The notes: a model not told the origin generated them from the sequence alone. A stretch of 64,000 bases of DNA from Chloranthus sessilifolius (GCA_021018995.1 CM037587.1:91757251-91821250); one strand, 5' to 3'; counted from the first letter of the stretch, positions 1 to 12,190 are shown. Program-made: numbers and translations.

Positions 1-303
1 ATTCATTGATTGCTTTAAATCAAACTATGTATATCGTTTTTCTTCCCAATCCTCCACACAAGAGATCTTGAGATCATGGACCTACCATCAAACGGTCAAA
101 CGTTGATTTCACATGGCACACATCTCAAAAGGTGAATGTGAACACGTTTGATAGCATACTGTCAAACATGTTCGTGTTCATTTTTTGGGATGTATGCCAT
201 GTGGAATCAACTTCTGGTCGTGTAATGGTAGGCTCAAGATCTATTGAGTGAAAGATTGGGATGAAAAATGATCACTCATCTAATTTAAAGCAGCCAACAG
301 AAT
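1..303. repeat. foldback (hairpin) element, possibly the end of a larger TIR element
   Basis: The left arm (about 1-150) is an imperfect inverted copy of the right arm (about 160-303). Matching blocks include GCTTTAAAT near 12 and ATTTAAAGC near 281, CTTCCCAATC at 43 and GATTGGGATG near 253, GAGATCTTGAG near 62 and CTCAAGATCT near 231, and CACATGGCA and TGCCATGTGG either side of the centre. The arms look about 75-80% alike over more than 100 bases, with a very short loop. A third related arm lies at 1380-1455 on the opposite strand, so the outer boundaries may be 1 (or beyond the window) and about 1455. No coding sequence is visible. A foldback MITE is the likeliest reading. Confidence 0.6.
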
Positions 304-2035
304 TTTTCCTTTGTTTGAGTGAGGTGGCTAAAACATAAAGTGGTGTGGTAATAACACCAGCCCAAAATATAGGGAGCCATGATTTGCAATGGAGTAGAGA
401 CAACGTAAAAGAAAGACTCAACATATTGGATATCTCTATCATATAAAAACACAATCCAAAATCTATGATTCTAAGGTCATTACTTACAGATTTTTGTTGC
501 AAAAGTTTGGCATGAAACACAATCATTATTGTATGATTCAACACAGTCAAAGCTCATAATAATAAGTCTCTAAAAACTCACTATATTTATTTATTTTCGC
601 CTTATGTAGAGTAATCAACTTATTGATCACTCTCAAGTATGTAAAGATAAGCTCCATTCCGTTAAAGTTAAAACTGCCAAATCCATATTGTCATTAAATT
701 GCATGCTTATCGATAGCCGTGTGCTTCTCATAAGTTTGACCATTTTAACAAAAGGAAATTGACAATTAACGGAAGTTCTGAATTTGAATTTGAAGTTTTA
801 TCTTTACTGGCTGATATGTAGTGTGATGCACGGGTGTTGCACGTTGTTGAGGACTTAGTCAAGTGCTTTAAGATGTCGGATAGCTTGTTATAAAATATTT
901 AAAAAGAAAAAAAAAACTAAAGGAAATTGACCCATTCATTTTACCTTATTCTATATATCATTTTAATCTTTTTATTTGCAATCTCCCTTTTTCACTTTAG
1001 GTGAAAAAAATGTTAGAAAATCCTATAGGGGTGTAGCCTGTTCAATTTGACAATTGCTCGAGCTTGGCCTTGAACCCTAACCAACCAATTATCCTTAAAT
1101 GTTCCTGATTTTTTAGGCTCAAATTTTAAATGAGCCACCTATAGAAAGTCACCCTTAATAGTTGGGACACTTGCAAAGTAGATTGAAGAAACACATAAGG
1201 CTGCCGAATAAGTGGAAAAATAGCACCTACCATCATGATGAGACAAAGAGATGATGATTATGATGACGGTTGGTGGTGGTGGCATGCATGAAACATTTGA
1301 TGGATACAGAAATATACAAGGTGGTGGGAGGGATGGACGGGATACAAATCTAACCTTTGGCTTTTTATGCTTATGATCTCATAATCTGTCGTGTAGATGA
1401 TTGGAACAAAAAATGATCTTCATTGTCTGATTCAAAGCAATGAATGATTTAGGCATGTGAAACCCATGTCGAGAAGGACGAGTCTTGAGTTGTAAATGAA
1501 GGCACCCAATTTTAAGAGATGGGATTTTAAAAGTTCTCCAACATTTTATGAGCCTAAAATAAGGAAAGACCAAAACTTTACTTTCATTGATTTGACACTC
1601 ATAAGTAAGTTCGAGCAGCAGAGATTGACCGGTGCACTGCCCTTAGTGATGCCCGAGTCCGGCACCTGATACCATATCAAGATGGAAAAGCATACATTGG
1701 AGCATTGCCCAATGGATAAGTAAACCCAGTGTTTTAGGGCTCGTTCTGGGGAGCCAAGAGAGGGTTTGATACCGAGTTGGAACTCAAAAAAGTAGCAAAA
1801 GTGGAGCTTTTCCGAGCGTTTTCCCTGTTCATCAGTTTCTGTGGGCCCCACAGCTGACATACCACTTTCCTAAGGATAGCGACATTTCAATTTCATAGCA
1901 AATGTCTCAGAATTTCCTAGAATCTGAGTTAGGCGTGTTATAGTTGTCGTGGGGATATGCATGACGACTTTTTGCTCTTCCAAATTGGGCCGCTTTTGTC
2001 ACTCCCCCTCAATCTTTTTAGGCGAGTTATTATAT
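304..2035. other. intergenic, no gene seen
   Basis: Apart from the foldback arm at 1380-1455 this is AT-rich DNA with no ORF that resembles a known protein. The short ORFs on either strand have no recognisable motif. Confidence 0.6.
1380..1455 (-). repeat. third copy of the foldback arm
   Basis: Read on the minus strand from 1455, this stretch resembles bases 1-75: an ATTCATTG start, then a GATCATTTTTTGTTCCAATC block and a GAGATCAT end. It faces inward toward the arm at 1, as a terminal inverted repeat would. It therefore either closes a roughly 1.45 kb element or is a separate fragment. Confidence 0.45.
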
Positions 2036-2362
2036 GGGGGATAACCTTATTTGCAACATCATTTTAGAGAAGTAATTTGGATTGCAAATAATGGTACTCA
2101 ATTACCCACAATTTTGGCCTATTTTTAGGCTCCCCTCCAGCTATTTAGGTGCTCCACAGACTTATTTTCGGAGAGATTTCTCTCACAAAATCCACCTCAA
2201 AGGCGAATGGGGATAACCTTATTTGCAACCATCATTTTAGAGAAGTAATTTGGATTGCAAATAATGGTATCCAATTACCCACAAATTTGGCCTATTTTTA
2301 GGCTCCTTTCCATCTATTTAGGTGCTTCACGGACTTATTTTATGAGAGATTTCTCTCACGAG
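2036..2362. repeat. direct duplication of about 155 bp
   Basis: About 2036-2185 and about 2208-2362 are near-identical direct copies. Each begins GGGGATAACCTTATTTGCAA, contains TTTGGATTGCAAATAATGG, and ends in AGAGATTTCTCTCAC. About 22 bases separate them. They differ by a few substitutions and one small indel. No protein or transposon terminus is recognisable. Confidence 0.75.
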
Positions 2363-2887
2363 AGGCTCCACTATGTTGTAGAGCTACATACTCACACATT
2401 AATTACACATAACAATGTTTGAACCTAGAACATAACCTTCACAAAACACTAAGTCAACCACTAAAACAATTCACTTAGACATGTAAAGAGCATAAAGAAC
2501 TTAATACTTATATAATTTTTTAAAATCGAAATAATGCATATGTATTCTACAAAGGCATCAAAATTATTAAACAAGAAAATGTCGAGTCTTCCCGATCATC
2601 ATCGAGATATGTTTAACAGCTTCGATGGTCTTACGGACTCCCCGCAACATACTGTCACACCATCCTACTCTTTGAACGATGATTGCCTCATACTCTTCTC
2701 AGGATGAGGATGGCGACGACGCTGCCTCATAGTCATCTTTGGGGTTATATGTCGTTCTTCCTAATTTTTTAATTACTTTGTATTTTTGTATTTTGACTTG
2801 TCGATGAAGCCGATTTTGAATGTATTAGACTAATGAACCTCATCATTTGTCATTAACGATATCGGTCCGAACGCTTTCATGAGTTTA

Positions 2888-2890
<3 letters not shown>

Positions 2891-2942
<52 letters not shown>
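2891..2942. repeat. (TA)n microsatellite
   Basis: Pure TA dinucleotide run of about 52 bases in AT-rich intergenic DNA. Nothing else is seen between 2363 and 3231. Confidence 0.95.
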
Positions 2943-2943
<1 letters not shown>

Positions 2944-3231
2944 CGCTTTTGGTGTTATAAGTATGTTTCAAAAAATTATATTCAAAACTAAATCCGTCAC
3001 ATAAGTCCAACTTCGCATGGATTGGTCGCCCGAAATGTTTTAGCTAAATCCGAGTATGACAAGTAGTCCGATGATTAACATTCGTATGACAATAGCACAA
3101 CCACACATTCATCCAATTCTGAGCTTTTCAGATAATAACTTAAGAATGATGGAGAAATTAGCTTTTGTGAGAAAATTAGGAATCGGAGAAACTTAAGAAC
3201 ACATCATAAAAGACAGGAATCAGAGTTTGCT

Positions 3232-3246
3232 AAGAATCAACATGAA
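3232..3246. repeat. target-site duplication, left copy, of the LINE
   Basis: AAGAATCAACATGAA here matches AAGAATCAACATAAA at 52316-52330 with one mismatch in 15. The right copy directly follows a poly(A) run. This is the expected signature of target-primed LINE insertion, and it ties together two sites 49 kb apart. Confidence 0.85.
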
Positions 3247-3332
3247 GAGTTGGTAAGAGCCGATAGAGATATTCGAGAGCTCCTTTCTTCTTCTTCTTCC
3301 CTCTCTCTCCTCTCCAGGGAGAGGAGGTTCTC

Positions 3333-3530
3333 ATGGAGGATCCTCATGATCCTCCTTCCGCTGGTACCGGGAGATGGGCTGCGCTTTTCTCTTCTAGCAA
3401 ACTGGCCGGTTCTTATTCTAAACTTCATGTTGTGCAGGGTGATGATTGTGATATTGTTGGAACTGTGTTCTGTCCCGAGTATGAGATTCAGGAAGAAGCC
3501 TTGCATTGGCAGCATACGCTTTTGGGATAT
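3333..3530 (+). pseudogene. LINE ORF1, N-terminal fragment
   Basis: This encodes 66 residues beginning MEDPHDPPSAGTGRWAALF and ending HTLLGY. It has the start typical of plant L1 ORF1 proteins: a WA.LF motif, then the beginning of the DUF4283 region. The frame continues exactly at 44040 (ILGLKPYYMGL...), giving the usual LxGYxLGxKP junction. The break is the insertion of element A, not a decayed end. ORF1 proteins of this type bind nucleic acid in the LINE ribonucleoprotein. Confidence 0.8.
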
Positions 3531-4239
3531 TGTAGACACCCAAATTTGGCCCAAGGCTCAATCGAAACACCTTTCGAGAGAGGTACAATTCTGAGCTTTT
3601 GATGACATGTATAGAACCTTTAGGAACCTCCTAAAACCCTTAGGAACCACCCTAGATCCCTTAGGAACCTGACCCAAACTTTTAGAAATCAATCTCGACC
3701 CTTAGAACTCGTTCTGAACCTAAACCTAACCTTATTAAGCAAATGGTTGAGGAGGGGTGCACCGGAATCAGCTACGGCCCTCTACTACAATCAAATCACA
3801 TATCATTGAAAAGTAGAGCTCGTCAGCTTTCCAACGGTTCAAGAATCACCCCAATCAGAGGTATACATCAAAATATACGGCAAACCGAGCCCGAAGGGCA
3901 TAAAAGTAAAATCAAGTGGGCCCCCTATGGATTTGGCGCAACTAATAGTTGCGCCAGTGATAATTTTGCCTGGCGCAACTATTAGTTACGCCAGGCCACT
4001 TCTCCCAGGATTTAAGCCTGGCACAACTAAAGTTGAGCCAGTATTAATTGTGGACCCCACCCTTGCGAGCTAACTTTCGGGCACTGTTTAAACACTATTT
4101 TACTGTACATTTGCCTAGCGCAACTATTAGTTGCGCCAAACATATGAACAGTAACCTCTAGATTTTGCCCCAAAAATCATGATTAGGGTTTGACTTGTTG
4201 ACCACCTTGACCGTTGGGGTGTGTTTTGCTAGATCTATT

Positions 4240-6705
4240 TGTTAGGATATTTTAGATGCTTGCTGCTAACTTTATTGAAAACAGTGATAAGAATGTGTTA
4301 GTGAAAATAAATCAAAGGTGGATTGAAAACTACATAGCAGCAACTCTAAAAAATACACAGACCTGTAAGATACAGGGCCTGTTGTAGCAAGTTTTAATAA
4401 GTAAGAGTTTGTCCCACAAAGAAAAATGATCTAAAGCTCCAAGGGAGCTATCTTAAGTAGGCCCTCCAGATCTGGCAATCCTAAATGGAAGGGGATTTAA
4501 GGTCACTATTATTTAAATCCTATGGTAACCTAATGCCTAAACTATAGAAATCGTTGAGAAGAGTAATGGAGTGTGAGAAAATAAATATAAAAGGGTGAGA
4601 AGTAACCTATTAGGTACAAATCTGATGGGTCTTATAACTTAGACTCAGATCTGCTGCTATAGAAATCTTGTCCAATGGCTACATTATCACCAAAGAGGAG
4701 AAAGGATCCAACTCACCCCTGTGCCATGATCCAATCCCTTATGGCTATAATCTGTCCACTTAAATGGTCACAGACTATCCAATAGGGGAACCACAGTCCA
4801 AAGATGGGTCAGAACAAGTTTATTATTGTAGGCACTACTTCTTCCAGGCTACCAGCTCAAGAATCCATAGGAACCTCAACCTCTAAAGTTCTGTGTGTGG
4901 GGCTAGGCCTGCAATGTGCACTATCCTGGACACACAAGACCAGCAAAAGTTTGAGTACTAGCTTTAGGTCTAGCTGTTCACTACTTTAGAAAGACAGCAG
5001 TGATCCAGTCACAAGCCTACAATCTCTACAGCCATATAGATCTGACATCTAATGGTGGGTCTCTACAAATACAGGGGAGTCTGTCTCTGCACAATCTCTC
5101 ACAGGGCTATAAGCACAAGTGCAGAGAAGAAGAATCTGTCTTAGATCTGTAGATTGGCCTCACCCTATGGCTATAACCTATCTACTTAAATGGTCACAGA
5201 CTATCCACAGAGGCTATCCTCCTCACAGAGGTCTGAGACAGAACAAGTAGATTACTGCCACCACCATGTTCACAAGGCTACCAGCTCAGGCTCCTATGGA
5301 GATTCAGATTTAGTGGATCCTGTGGTGGGGCATAGGCCTGCTATGTGCCTAGCCTGGACACACAGGTCACTTGGATCTAAATAAATCCTTAAAAAATAAT
5401 CCTCCATTGCTTACAATACAACTTCGCAATGGAGGATCTCAAGGCAGCAGCCTTGCACAGAACAACCCTCAAACACCAATTCCATATAAGTATAACATCC
5501 TATTATAAAACACCATTAAAACTGTTCCAAATAAATATACAAAGGCATAGCCAGCAAGTGCTGGACTATGGAGAGAAGAAAAAGGAAAAAGAAACTGCCT
5601 AAACCCTAACCTTAGCCTACTGGAACTATACAGTCGATTCAAGAAGAACAGCCCCTTTATCCTAAACTAGGCTTAGGCTTATATAGCAATCAGCTGTGGG
5701 AGCATTAGGGTTAAGAAAACCCTAATTTTAACAATGCAAATGTGGCCCATTGCTGTTCCTTGGATGCCTCGGGGAGTGTGCATGGAGATTAGAGCATTGG
5801 AGTGCGTGCCCTAGTTCTGAAAGTTCCCAGACTGCCCCTACAGAAGTGGGGGAAAGTTAAGATCCCGAGCCTCGCTAGGTAGCAAGGATTTTCAAGTCTT
5901 GTCACGTGATAGAGTTGGCATGGCGGGATTGAATTGACTTGAAGCTCTTACAGTCGCGGGATAGATGGTTTGGTCATCGCAGGATTGCTCTGATCGTTGT
6001 GGGATTGCGCTTTCCATTTGAATGGCACGGGAATAGCGCGCGCAGTTGATTTCTTGGTGAATCTCATGGGGATCCTCGCGACGAAGCAATTGTATCGTCC
6101 ATTTGGATTGCGCGAGCAGTCCCTGAAGATCTGCATCCCGCGGCCACTGCACGACAATTACGCGCAGGAATGCCTGGAGCCCTCTGTCCTTAGTGAATCG
6201 CGTGAAGATTAAATTCTCCTCTCTTGAGCTGCACGAGACTGCGCGAGAGCTTCCAACTGAGCCTCGCGAGAACTGTGCGAAGTCTGCTTTTTAATCTCTT
6301 CTGTCATCAAACTATGTGAGAACAGTGCAAGCAGTTGGTGTGCTGCCTTCAAAAACCTGCGATAACTGCGCGAAGCATTGTTTCTAATTCAATTGAACCC
6401 TGTGACATTTGCGTGAAGCATTCTTTTTGCATCAATTGAACCCTGCGACATCTGCGCGAGGCTCACTTCTTGGCTTGTTGCTGCTGTGCTGTGCCTATGC
6501 TACAGACAATTCTCTATCTGGGTCCAACTTCCTTTCTCCTGAGGAACTTTTGGGGCAAAAGTAAGCTTCTTGGCATGGTTAGGGCCTTATCTGCAGCTGC
6601 TGCTTATTACCTATAAAATGGGCTTAACACACATTTATTAAATGATTAAGGGTCTAACAGAGATTAAGTTAAGAGATGAAAAGTGGTACTTTTCAGGTCT
6701 TAACA
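4240..6705. mobile_element. solo LTR inserted in element A's 5' LTR
   Basis: This 2466-bp block is absent from the 3' LTR of A. It starts TGTTAGGATA and ends GGTCTTAACA, so it has TGTTA/TAACA inverted termini. It is flanked by CTATT (4235-4239) and CTGTT (6706-6710), a 5-bp target duplication with one mismatch. No gag or pol is present, so it is a solo LTR or a non-autonomous element. It holds two diverged copies of a 200-bp segment (about 4736-4940 and 5160-5370) and several CTGCGCGA-type words at 6230-6460. The orientation and family are not clear. Confidence 0.8.
4736..5370. repeat. internal duplication within the solo LTR
   Basis: The two segments share CTATGGCTATAA, CACTTAAATGGTCACAG/ACTTAAATGGTCACAGACTA, CAGAACAAGT, GGCTACCAGCTCA and CCTGGACACACA in the same order. 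The copies start at about 4736 and 5160, roughly 420 bp apart. They are diverged, so the duplication is old. Confidence 0.6.
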
Positions 6706-6892
6706 CTGTTGCACCAATTTCCTACCTATTTGCAACCCTTCAAGTGGCTTAAGGCCTCACCCCATCATCCACCATTGGAGGACTTTCTCACATATTTTAA
6801 GGCTCTAAAAACCCTAGAAAAGCTTAGATTTGAGATTACCTAATTGCTAAACCCATTTAGCTCCTAAGTGATCTCCTACTTCACCCATTTCC

Positions 6893-6900
6893 TATAAATA
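6893..6900 (+). promoter_or_regulatory. TATA box of element A's 5' LTR
   Basis: The context CCTATAAATAGAGACCCCCA is kept at the same place in the 3' LTR (TATAAATA near 43360). A matching TATAAATAGA box occurs on the minus strand in the LTRs of B (near 41363 and 21903). Conservation across four LTRs of two families supports it as the RNA polymerase II promoter. Confidence 0.7.
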
Positions 6901-7628
6901 GAGACCCCCACCCATTGGTTTAAGGGTTGAGAATTTTTTCCTAAGAGAGAAAGAGCTTAAAGTGAGAAGGTCTTTCTCCCTTTGGTGCACCATTGCTCAT
7001 ACAAATTTCAGAATTTCAAAACCTCATTCCATGCCTTACCTTTCCTAAAAAGCCTCTAGGTTAGGTGTGTGCTATCCATTTGCCTCCCTTCTCTACCTCT
7101 TAGCTAGTAAGCCTTAGTGGTTAAAACCCCTCTTTCCACCATTCAAACCTTTAAAAGCTCATCAAAAGCAAGCCACGTCTGGCTCTCCTACGACGCTGCA
7201 AGGGCCCGAGGTCTCCGGCTCTCCCCTTTCTTCTCCTATCTCTTTTTGGCTCTTCTCATCCCCCCATTTATGCTGTTACGCCACCAAATTTTTGATAGGA
7301 ACGGAGGGGCACAAATAGGATTCTAAGCCCTTTTGAGCAAGAGGAAGCCATTTTCTTTTCTCTTACTTTATTTTTATTTCGACCATTAGTAGAGACCGCA
7401 TTAAGCAGGTTGATCGAGTGCCTAACACCTTCTCGATTGATAATCAAAGACCCTACCCAAGAGCCTCTGGTGTGGACCGGATTCAGAGTCATATTTATGG
7501 CACTTCGGTGCTTATAAAAATGATATAGGTATCCTGGGACACCAAAAGCTCCGGGTGGCGACTTTATACTTTTTGCAAGCGAGCGCATCGCCGCGACGGG
7601 ATCGTCAAAAATCCCACGGTTACACAGA

Positions 7629-7646
7629 TGGCAACTCTGCTGGGGA
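7629..7646 (+). promoter_or_regulatory. primer binding site of element A (tRNA-Arg type)
   Basis: TGGCAACTCTGCTGGGGA begins two bases after the LTR end. It resembles TGGCGACTCTGCTGGGGA in C and TGGAGACTCTGCTAGGGA in B. A site starting TGGCGACTC..CTGGGGA fits the 3' end of a plant tRNA-Arg, the primer described for Ogre/Tat elements. The A copy has one base changed near the critical 3' end of the tRNA. Confidence 0.75.
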
Positions 7647-9039
7647 GTAGTTAGTAGAGCTTCCCTTGAATTAGGCCTCTTTATTTTTATTTTTCTAATA
7701 TTTTATTACTGTTTTTTATTTATTTTATTTTTGCTATTTTTTTACTCACCCCTCCGATTAAGTCATTTTACTTACCCCTATTTTTACACCATTTACGAGC
7801 CTTAGCCGATTGGCGGGCCTACTTGAGCATAGTCTTTAAATTTCTTTACTTTTTCGTCATTTTTAGTGCCTTAGGCGATCGGCGGGCCTACTTGAGCATT
7901 GTCTTTCAATTCCTTTAATTTTCCATCATTTAAAGTGCCTTAGCCGATTGGTGGGCCTACTTTCGTACTCATATCCCAACAGTGGACGTCGGCCCGTAGT
8001 GGTGGCACGAGATCATCACCCTCGGTCTTTGAACTAAAGAAAACTTCCATAAAAAAAAGGCTTTGAAAAAAAAATTAAAATTGAACCAAGAATAGGGAGC
8101 TTAATTAACTTGTTTTTACTAGATAGATTTTAAAAGGGTTTGGTTTAGGCACACATACAACCACCCGGGTCTTAGTATGGCTGTAGCCCCTAGTGGTGAT
8201 GATCCAGAAAAATCCCAACCCACCTAGTATCTGAGAAGGCGGTTGCGCCGGAGGTATATCGGGTGGGTTCCCATTCCAAATCTTAAAACCCTTGGGGTGC
8301 GCGCTAGTGAGTTATACAGGACTCAAACCCTTTAGGTACGGTGAGGAGAGAATCGATCACCAAAAAATAGCTTAGTTCCCGGAAGCCTAGCTTCCATAAA
8401 AAACCAAAAAGGGACTCATTTTGGACTGCTGCCTCTGCTGTCGTAACATTCTGGAACTCCATTTTTGCTTAGCGCAAGTATTAGTTGCACCAGTGCAAAA
8501 ATTAGGAATTTATAACTGGCGCAACTAATAGTTGCGCCAGCTTTAAAATCCCAAAATTTCCCTTGGTGCAACTAATAGTTGCGCCAGTGTAACAGGGGAG
8601 TCCTGCAACCTGGGCGCATGTATTAGTTGTGCCAAGTCTGTTCCGCATAGCTCTAGCTAGAATCAGTGGCCTTTTTTTCACCTCCCGAGTCCCCCGATCA
8701 GTGTGCTTAGTGCCTTGTTTAGGCCAACTCCGACACCCAATACGCCTCCGCCGGTCAAAAGAGGACAACTTCTTTTTAGCTCATTCCGGGGGATCGGGTT
8801 GTTTGCCTCAATTTCAATGCCTTCAATAGATCGAAAGTTCTCCTTTGATTCTTCCAAAGTGCGTCGGAGTCGTCGCCGCGGGTCTTGAATTAAGGTACGA
8901 GAGCCACCCGAAAAGGAAATTCCAAGGCCTCGAAACCTTTGTTTTTTTCAAAAACTTATTTCAAAAATAAAAAATATATATAATAAGCAAATCAAAAACC
9001 AAAAATATATATATATATATAGTTTGTGGTGCCAGCACA
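7647..9039 (+). other. long untranslated leader of element A
   Basis: There is no convincing ORF. At about 7797-7960 a unit of roughly 60 bases occurs three times, each with GCCTTAGCCGATTGGCGGGC or a variant followed by CTACTT. The same triple repeat lies in the leaders of B and C. At 8468-8640 four copies of the palindrome TGGCGCAACT...AGTTGCGCCA or variants occur. The leader ends in a short TATA repeat just before the gag ATG at 9040. Confidence 0.65.
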
Positions 9040-12000
9040 ATGACACCATCTTGCCCTCCGCCGTCCCGTAGGGGAAGAAGGAGGAGAATTTTTGGACCTT
9101 ATCCAAGGCACCCTTACCCAACTCGTTCCCGAAGAATGTCGTGGGTAGTGGACCCGGCTTACGTCGATCCCAATTCATCCCCACCACACTCTCCAACCCA
9201 TTCCCATTCGGGGGAAGTCTTTTCCACCATCCCCCTCACCCAATCACCCTTTGCTGTTACCGGCCCGTTTGGCGCCCCCATTTTTCCAACCACTGCCCTC
9301 CAAAATATCTAAAGTCTAACCCCCCATTCTCCATCTTTTGCCCAAATCATTCCCATGCCAAGTCTAACCCATTTCCCTTCCACATCCACACAAAACCCAT
9401 TCTCCCAATCCACATCCATGCCCCATTTCCCATCTTCCCCCTATAGGCCCGATCCACCCACATTCACATACACTACTTTCTCCCTATCCAACCCCCCCAC
9501 AAATCCCCCTATCTACCTGGGTCATGCTCATTTTTACCGGGGCCATGCCCGATTTTTCCCAAACACCTACGCCTAACCTTTCATCATCCCCATACATCCA
9601 CCATACCTTCCCCTTTCCCAATGACCCATCTCATCCACCCCATATCCCACTACCTACCATGGCCATGCCCGATCATACCGGAGCTATGCCTAATTTTTTC
9701 TCCACATCCCCCCCATCTACGTCTCATCACCCCTTAAATCCACCATCCACATCCGATCTCCCCTCCCCGGTCATGGTGAAGGAGATGTTCCAAGCCTACT
9801 CCCCATGGAAGGCTTCTCAAAATACCTCTTTTCCGCACCCCATGCCCATGAACCCATCCCATACCCTAGCCAATCTCCAGGCCTCACTCCCTCATGACCA
9901 CCATTAACCCCCCATAATCCACACCATCCAAACCCCCATTACCCACATGCCCCAAGGCCCCATGGCCCAACCTCCCACTACCCATACACTCCAAGGCCCA
10001 ATGGCCTAATCTCCAAACTCCCACATGCCCCAAGGCCCATTGGCCCAAACCCCTTTTCCCACATATCCTAGGGTCCCATGGACCAATACCCTACCACCCA
10101 AACCTACTCAAGGCCCATGGCCTAGACCCACCAAGGGCCCATTGGGCCAGACCCACCAATGGCCCATAGCCCAAACCTATCAAGGGCCCATAGCCCAAAC
10201 CTACCAAGGGTCTGTGTCCCAAATCCACCAATGGTCCATGGCCCAACCTTATCATGACCAAGGCTTTGTGGCCCAAGCGCAAACCCCACACTCATACCTT
10301 CCGCAATACCCTCAACATTTCACCCAGCCTCCACACTCAAGTCAAACCCTACTCCAAACCCAATTTTCCCATGGCCCCACACCCCAAGGCCATCTCCAAA
10401 CCTTCCCCCATACCCAATGGCCCCTTCAGGCCCCACCTCAAAACCAAAATCCCATCACCCAACAAACCTTTCCTCATCCCCAGTGGGCTCACCCAACCCC
10501 CACTCATGTTATTCCCATCCAACCCGTTCAACAATAACAAGAGAATCCCGCCCTTACTGCACATTATGCTGACCAGCAGTATGAGGAAGACGAGATTAGG
10601 AATAGCGGGGCCTACGCTGGGATATTGACCAGCCTTAACCCTCCTCCCATAATTGCCCACCCCTTGGTGACCCAGAGTGAAGTCCAACTAACGGCCGAGA
10701 AAGTGGCCCCTGTGTCAAAAGAGTCAGAGCAGCTGAAAGAACAATTGGACAAAATACAAAAGTAGTTGATGAAAATGGGTGGTGCTGAAATCCACGCCAC
10801 GGACTTCACTGATTTATGCTTGTTCGCTGAGGTCCCCCCGCCCCCCAAATTTAAAATGCCGACCTTTGATAAATATAATGGCACTGACAATCCTATTGCG
10901 CACCTAAAGTCCTACTGTGGGGACATGTGCCAATACGGAGGGGACGAAAGACTGCTAATAAAAGTCTTTCAGAAGAGTCTGACCGGTCTGGCTTTGAGAT
11001 GGTTCACATATTTAGAACCATCCATGATGAAAATGTGGAGGGACTTGACACACCTCTTTCAAGAATAATATGTCTACAATAGAGACATTGAGCCGCGAAA
11101 GTTAGACTTGGCCCATTTACGACAGAACCAAAACGAGACCTTCAGCGACTACTTAGGACGTTGGAGAGCACTGGCAGCTCAGGTCAGAAACAAGATACCT
11201 GACGATGAACAGATTGAAATGATTTTAAAGAATACTCTTCCAGTAATCTCAGACTTTTTTGTGTACCAACAGCAGTCCAGCTTTACTGATCTGGTGAGAA
11301 ATGCTAACCGATGTGAGGATGCCATCAGGGAGGGCCGTCTGAATAAGAACGTGTCGAGTGGACCCAGTGGGGTTAGAAGATTTTTAGAACAAAGGAACTA
11401 GAAGAGAACAGGGGCTGATGTTCAGAGCATTGCCAATGCCAGGCCCAATAACAATACTTCCCCATTTCAATTTCAGGCAGCCCCGCTAGCACTAGTTAGA
11501 ACTGAGCAGATGCAGAGAGTAGGGGATGGGCAAGGAATGCAAATGACTCCGGAGCAGAGGAGAGCCCGCTATGATCGAGTGTTCACACCCTTGGGGCAGT
11601 CTTTGAGTGAACTCTTACCTTTGTTAGTAGAAAAGAGATTAGTCACTATCCGTCAATCGCAACCTCCCCCTTACCTGATCCCGAAGAACTATGACCCAAA
11701 TACCCACTGTAATTTTCATTAGGGCTCGGGTCACCTGACCGATTGCTGCTTCCCATTGAAGCACACAATCCAAGATTTAATTGACGCCGAGAAAATAATT
11801 CCACCTGCACCTTCTCAGCATGCGAATATTCACCAGGTGCCATTACCCCCACATCCCACTGGAGGAGCAGGTCCCAGATCCACCCACCGTCGGAATGGTA
11901 GAAAGTGAAGAGGAGTTTGAATTCAATCCATCCGATTACATTAATGATCAGGAGAGTTATGTAGCGCCATTGTCAAGAAATGTTAAAGAGAGGAATATCG

Positions 12001-12190
12001 GGGTAATTGAACCCCTGAATTTGTCAAATTATTTCCCTAACCCGACTCTGCAAATTGAACCCTTGGATCTCAGGGCATACTTTCCACCACCCACTCCCAT
12101 TAATTATGTATATATCAATACATACCAACCATATACAACCACCCCCACCAATTACCTAATAAACCAACGGGCCCCAATCCTCCCTCGCTA
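9040..12190 (+). pseudogene. gag polyprotein of element A (decayed)
   Basis: The start is set by homology with C (minus strand, 19773): both begin MT and carry a basic patch followed by FGPYPRHxYxTR. A long Pro/Thr/Ser/Gln-rich segment follows, including QGP(I/M)AQTY repeats at about 10090-10290. The capsid-like Retrotrans_gag domain lies at about 10780-11340 (PPPPKFKMPTFDKYNGTDNP, then ALRWF, then LRQNQNETFSDYLGRWR). A zinc-knuckle relic CNFHxGSGHLTDCC lies near 11708. The protein would assemble the virus-like particle. Stops at 11069, 11399 and 11720 and frameshifts in the proline-rich part break it. Confidence 0.82.
9950..10290 (+). repeat. short tandem repeat in gag linker
   Basis: A unit of about 24-27 bases of the type AAGGGCCCATAGCCCAAACC recurs and encodes Gln-Gly-Pro-(Ile/Met)-Ala-Gln-Thr-Tyr peptides. 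Copies differ by substitutions and by length. It lies between the basic N-terminus and the capsid domain of gag. Confidence 0.7.

Larger units (their letters stand above)
3531..7626 (+). repeat. 5' LTR of element A, split by a solo LTR
   Basis: Without the 4240-6705 insertion the LTR is about 1.62 kb, against 1.585 kb for its partner at 42450-44034. By eye the two are roughly 90% identical. It begins TGTAGACACCCAAATTTGG and ends GGTTACACA. It contains several copies of a palindrome (TGGCGCAACT ... AGTTGCGCCA) and a TATAAATA box near 6893. Loss of similarity between the two LTRs implies insertion long ago. Confidence 0.9.

Noticed and set aside
1-303. microRNA precursor
   Set aside because: The stem is too long and a third arm exists at 1380-1455, so a foldback transposon fits better. 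No expression evidence is available.
272-550. 92-codon minus-strand ORF near the left edge
   Set aside because: It overlaps the foldback element and has no recognisable content.
1546-1860. 104-codon minus-strand ORF
   Set aside because: It has no domain; composition matches neighbouring intergenic DNA.
4804-6212. Small ORFs in the 4240-6705 insertion
   Set aside because: They are short, overlapping and without domains; the block behaves as a solo LTR.
7621-7660. tRNA gene
   Set aside because: Only an 18-base match to a tRNA 3' end is present, just after an LTR; no cloverleaf can be drawn, so it is a primer binding site.
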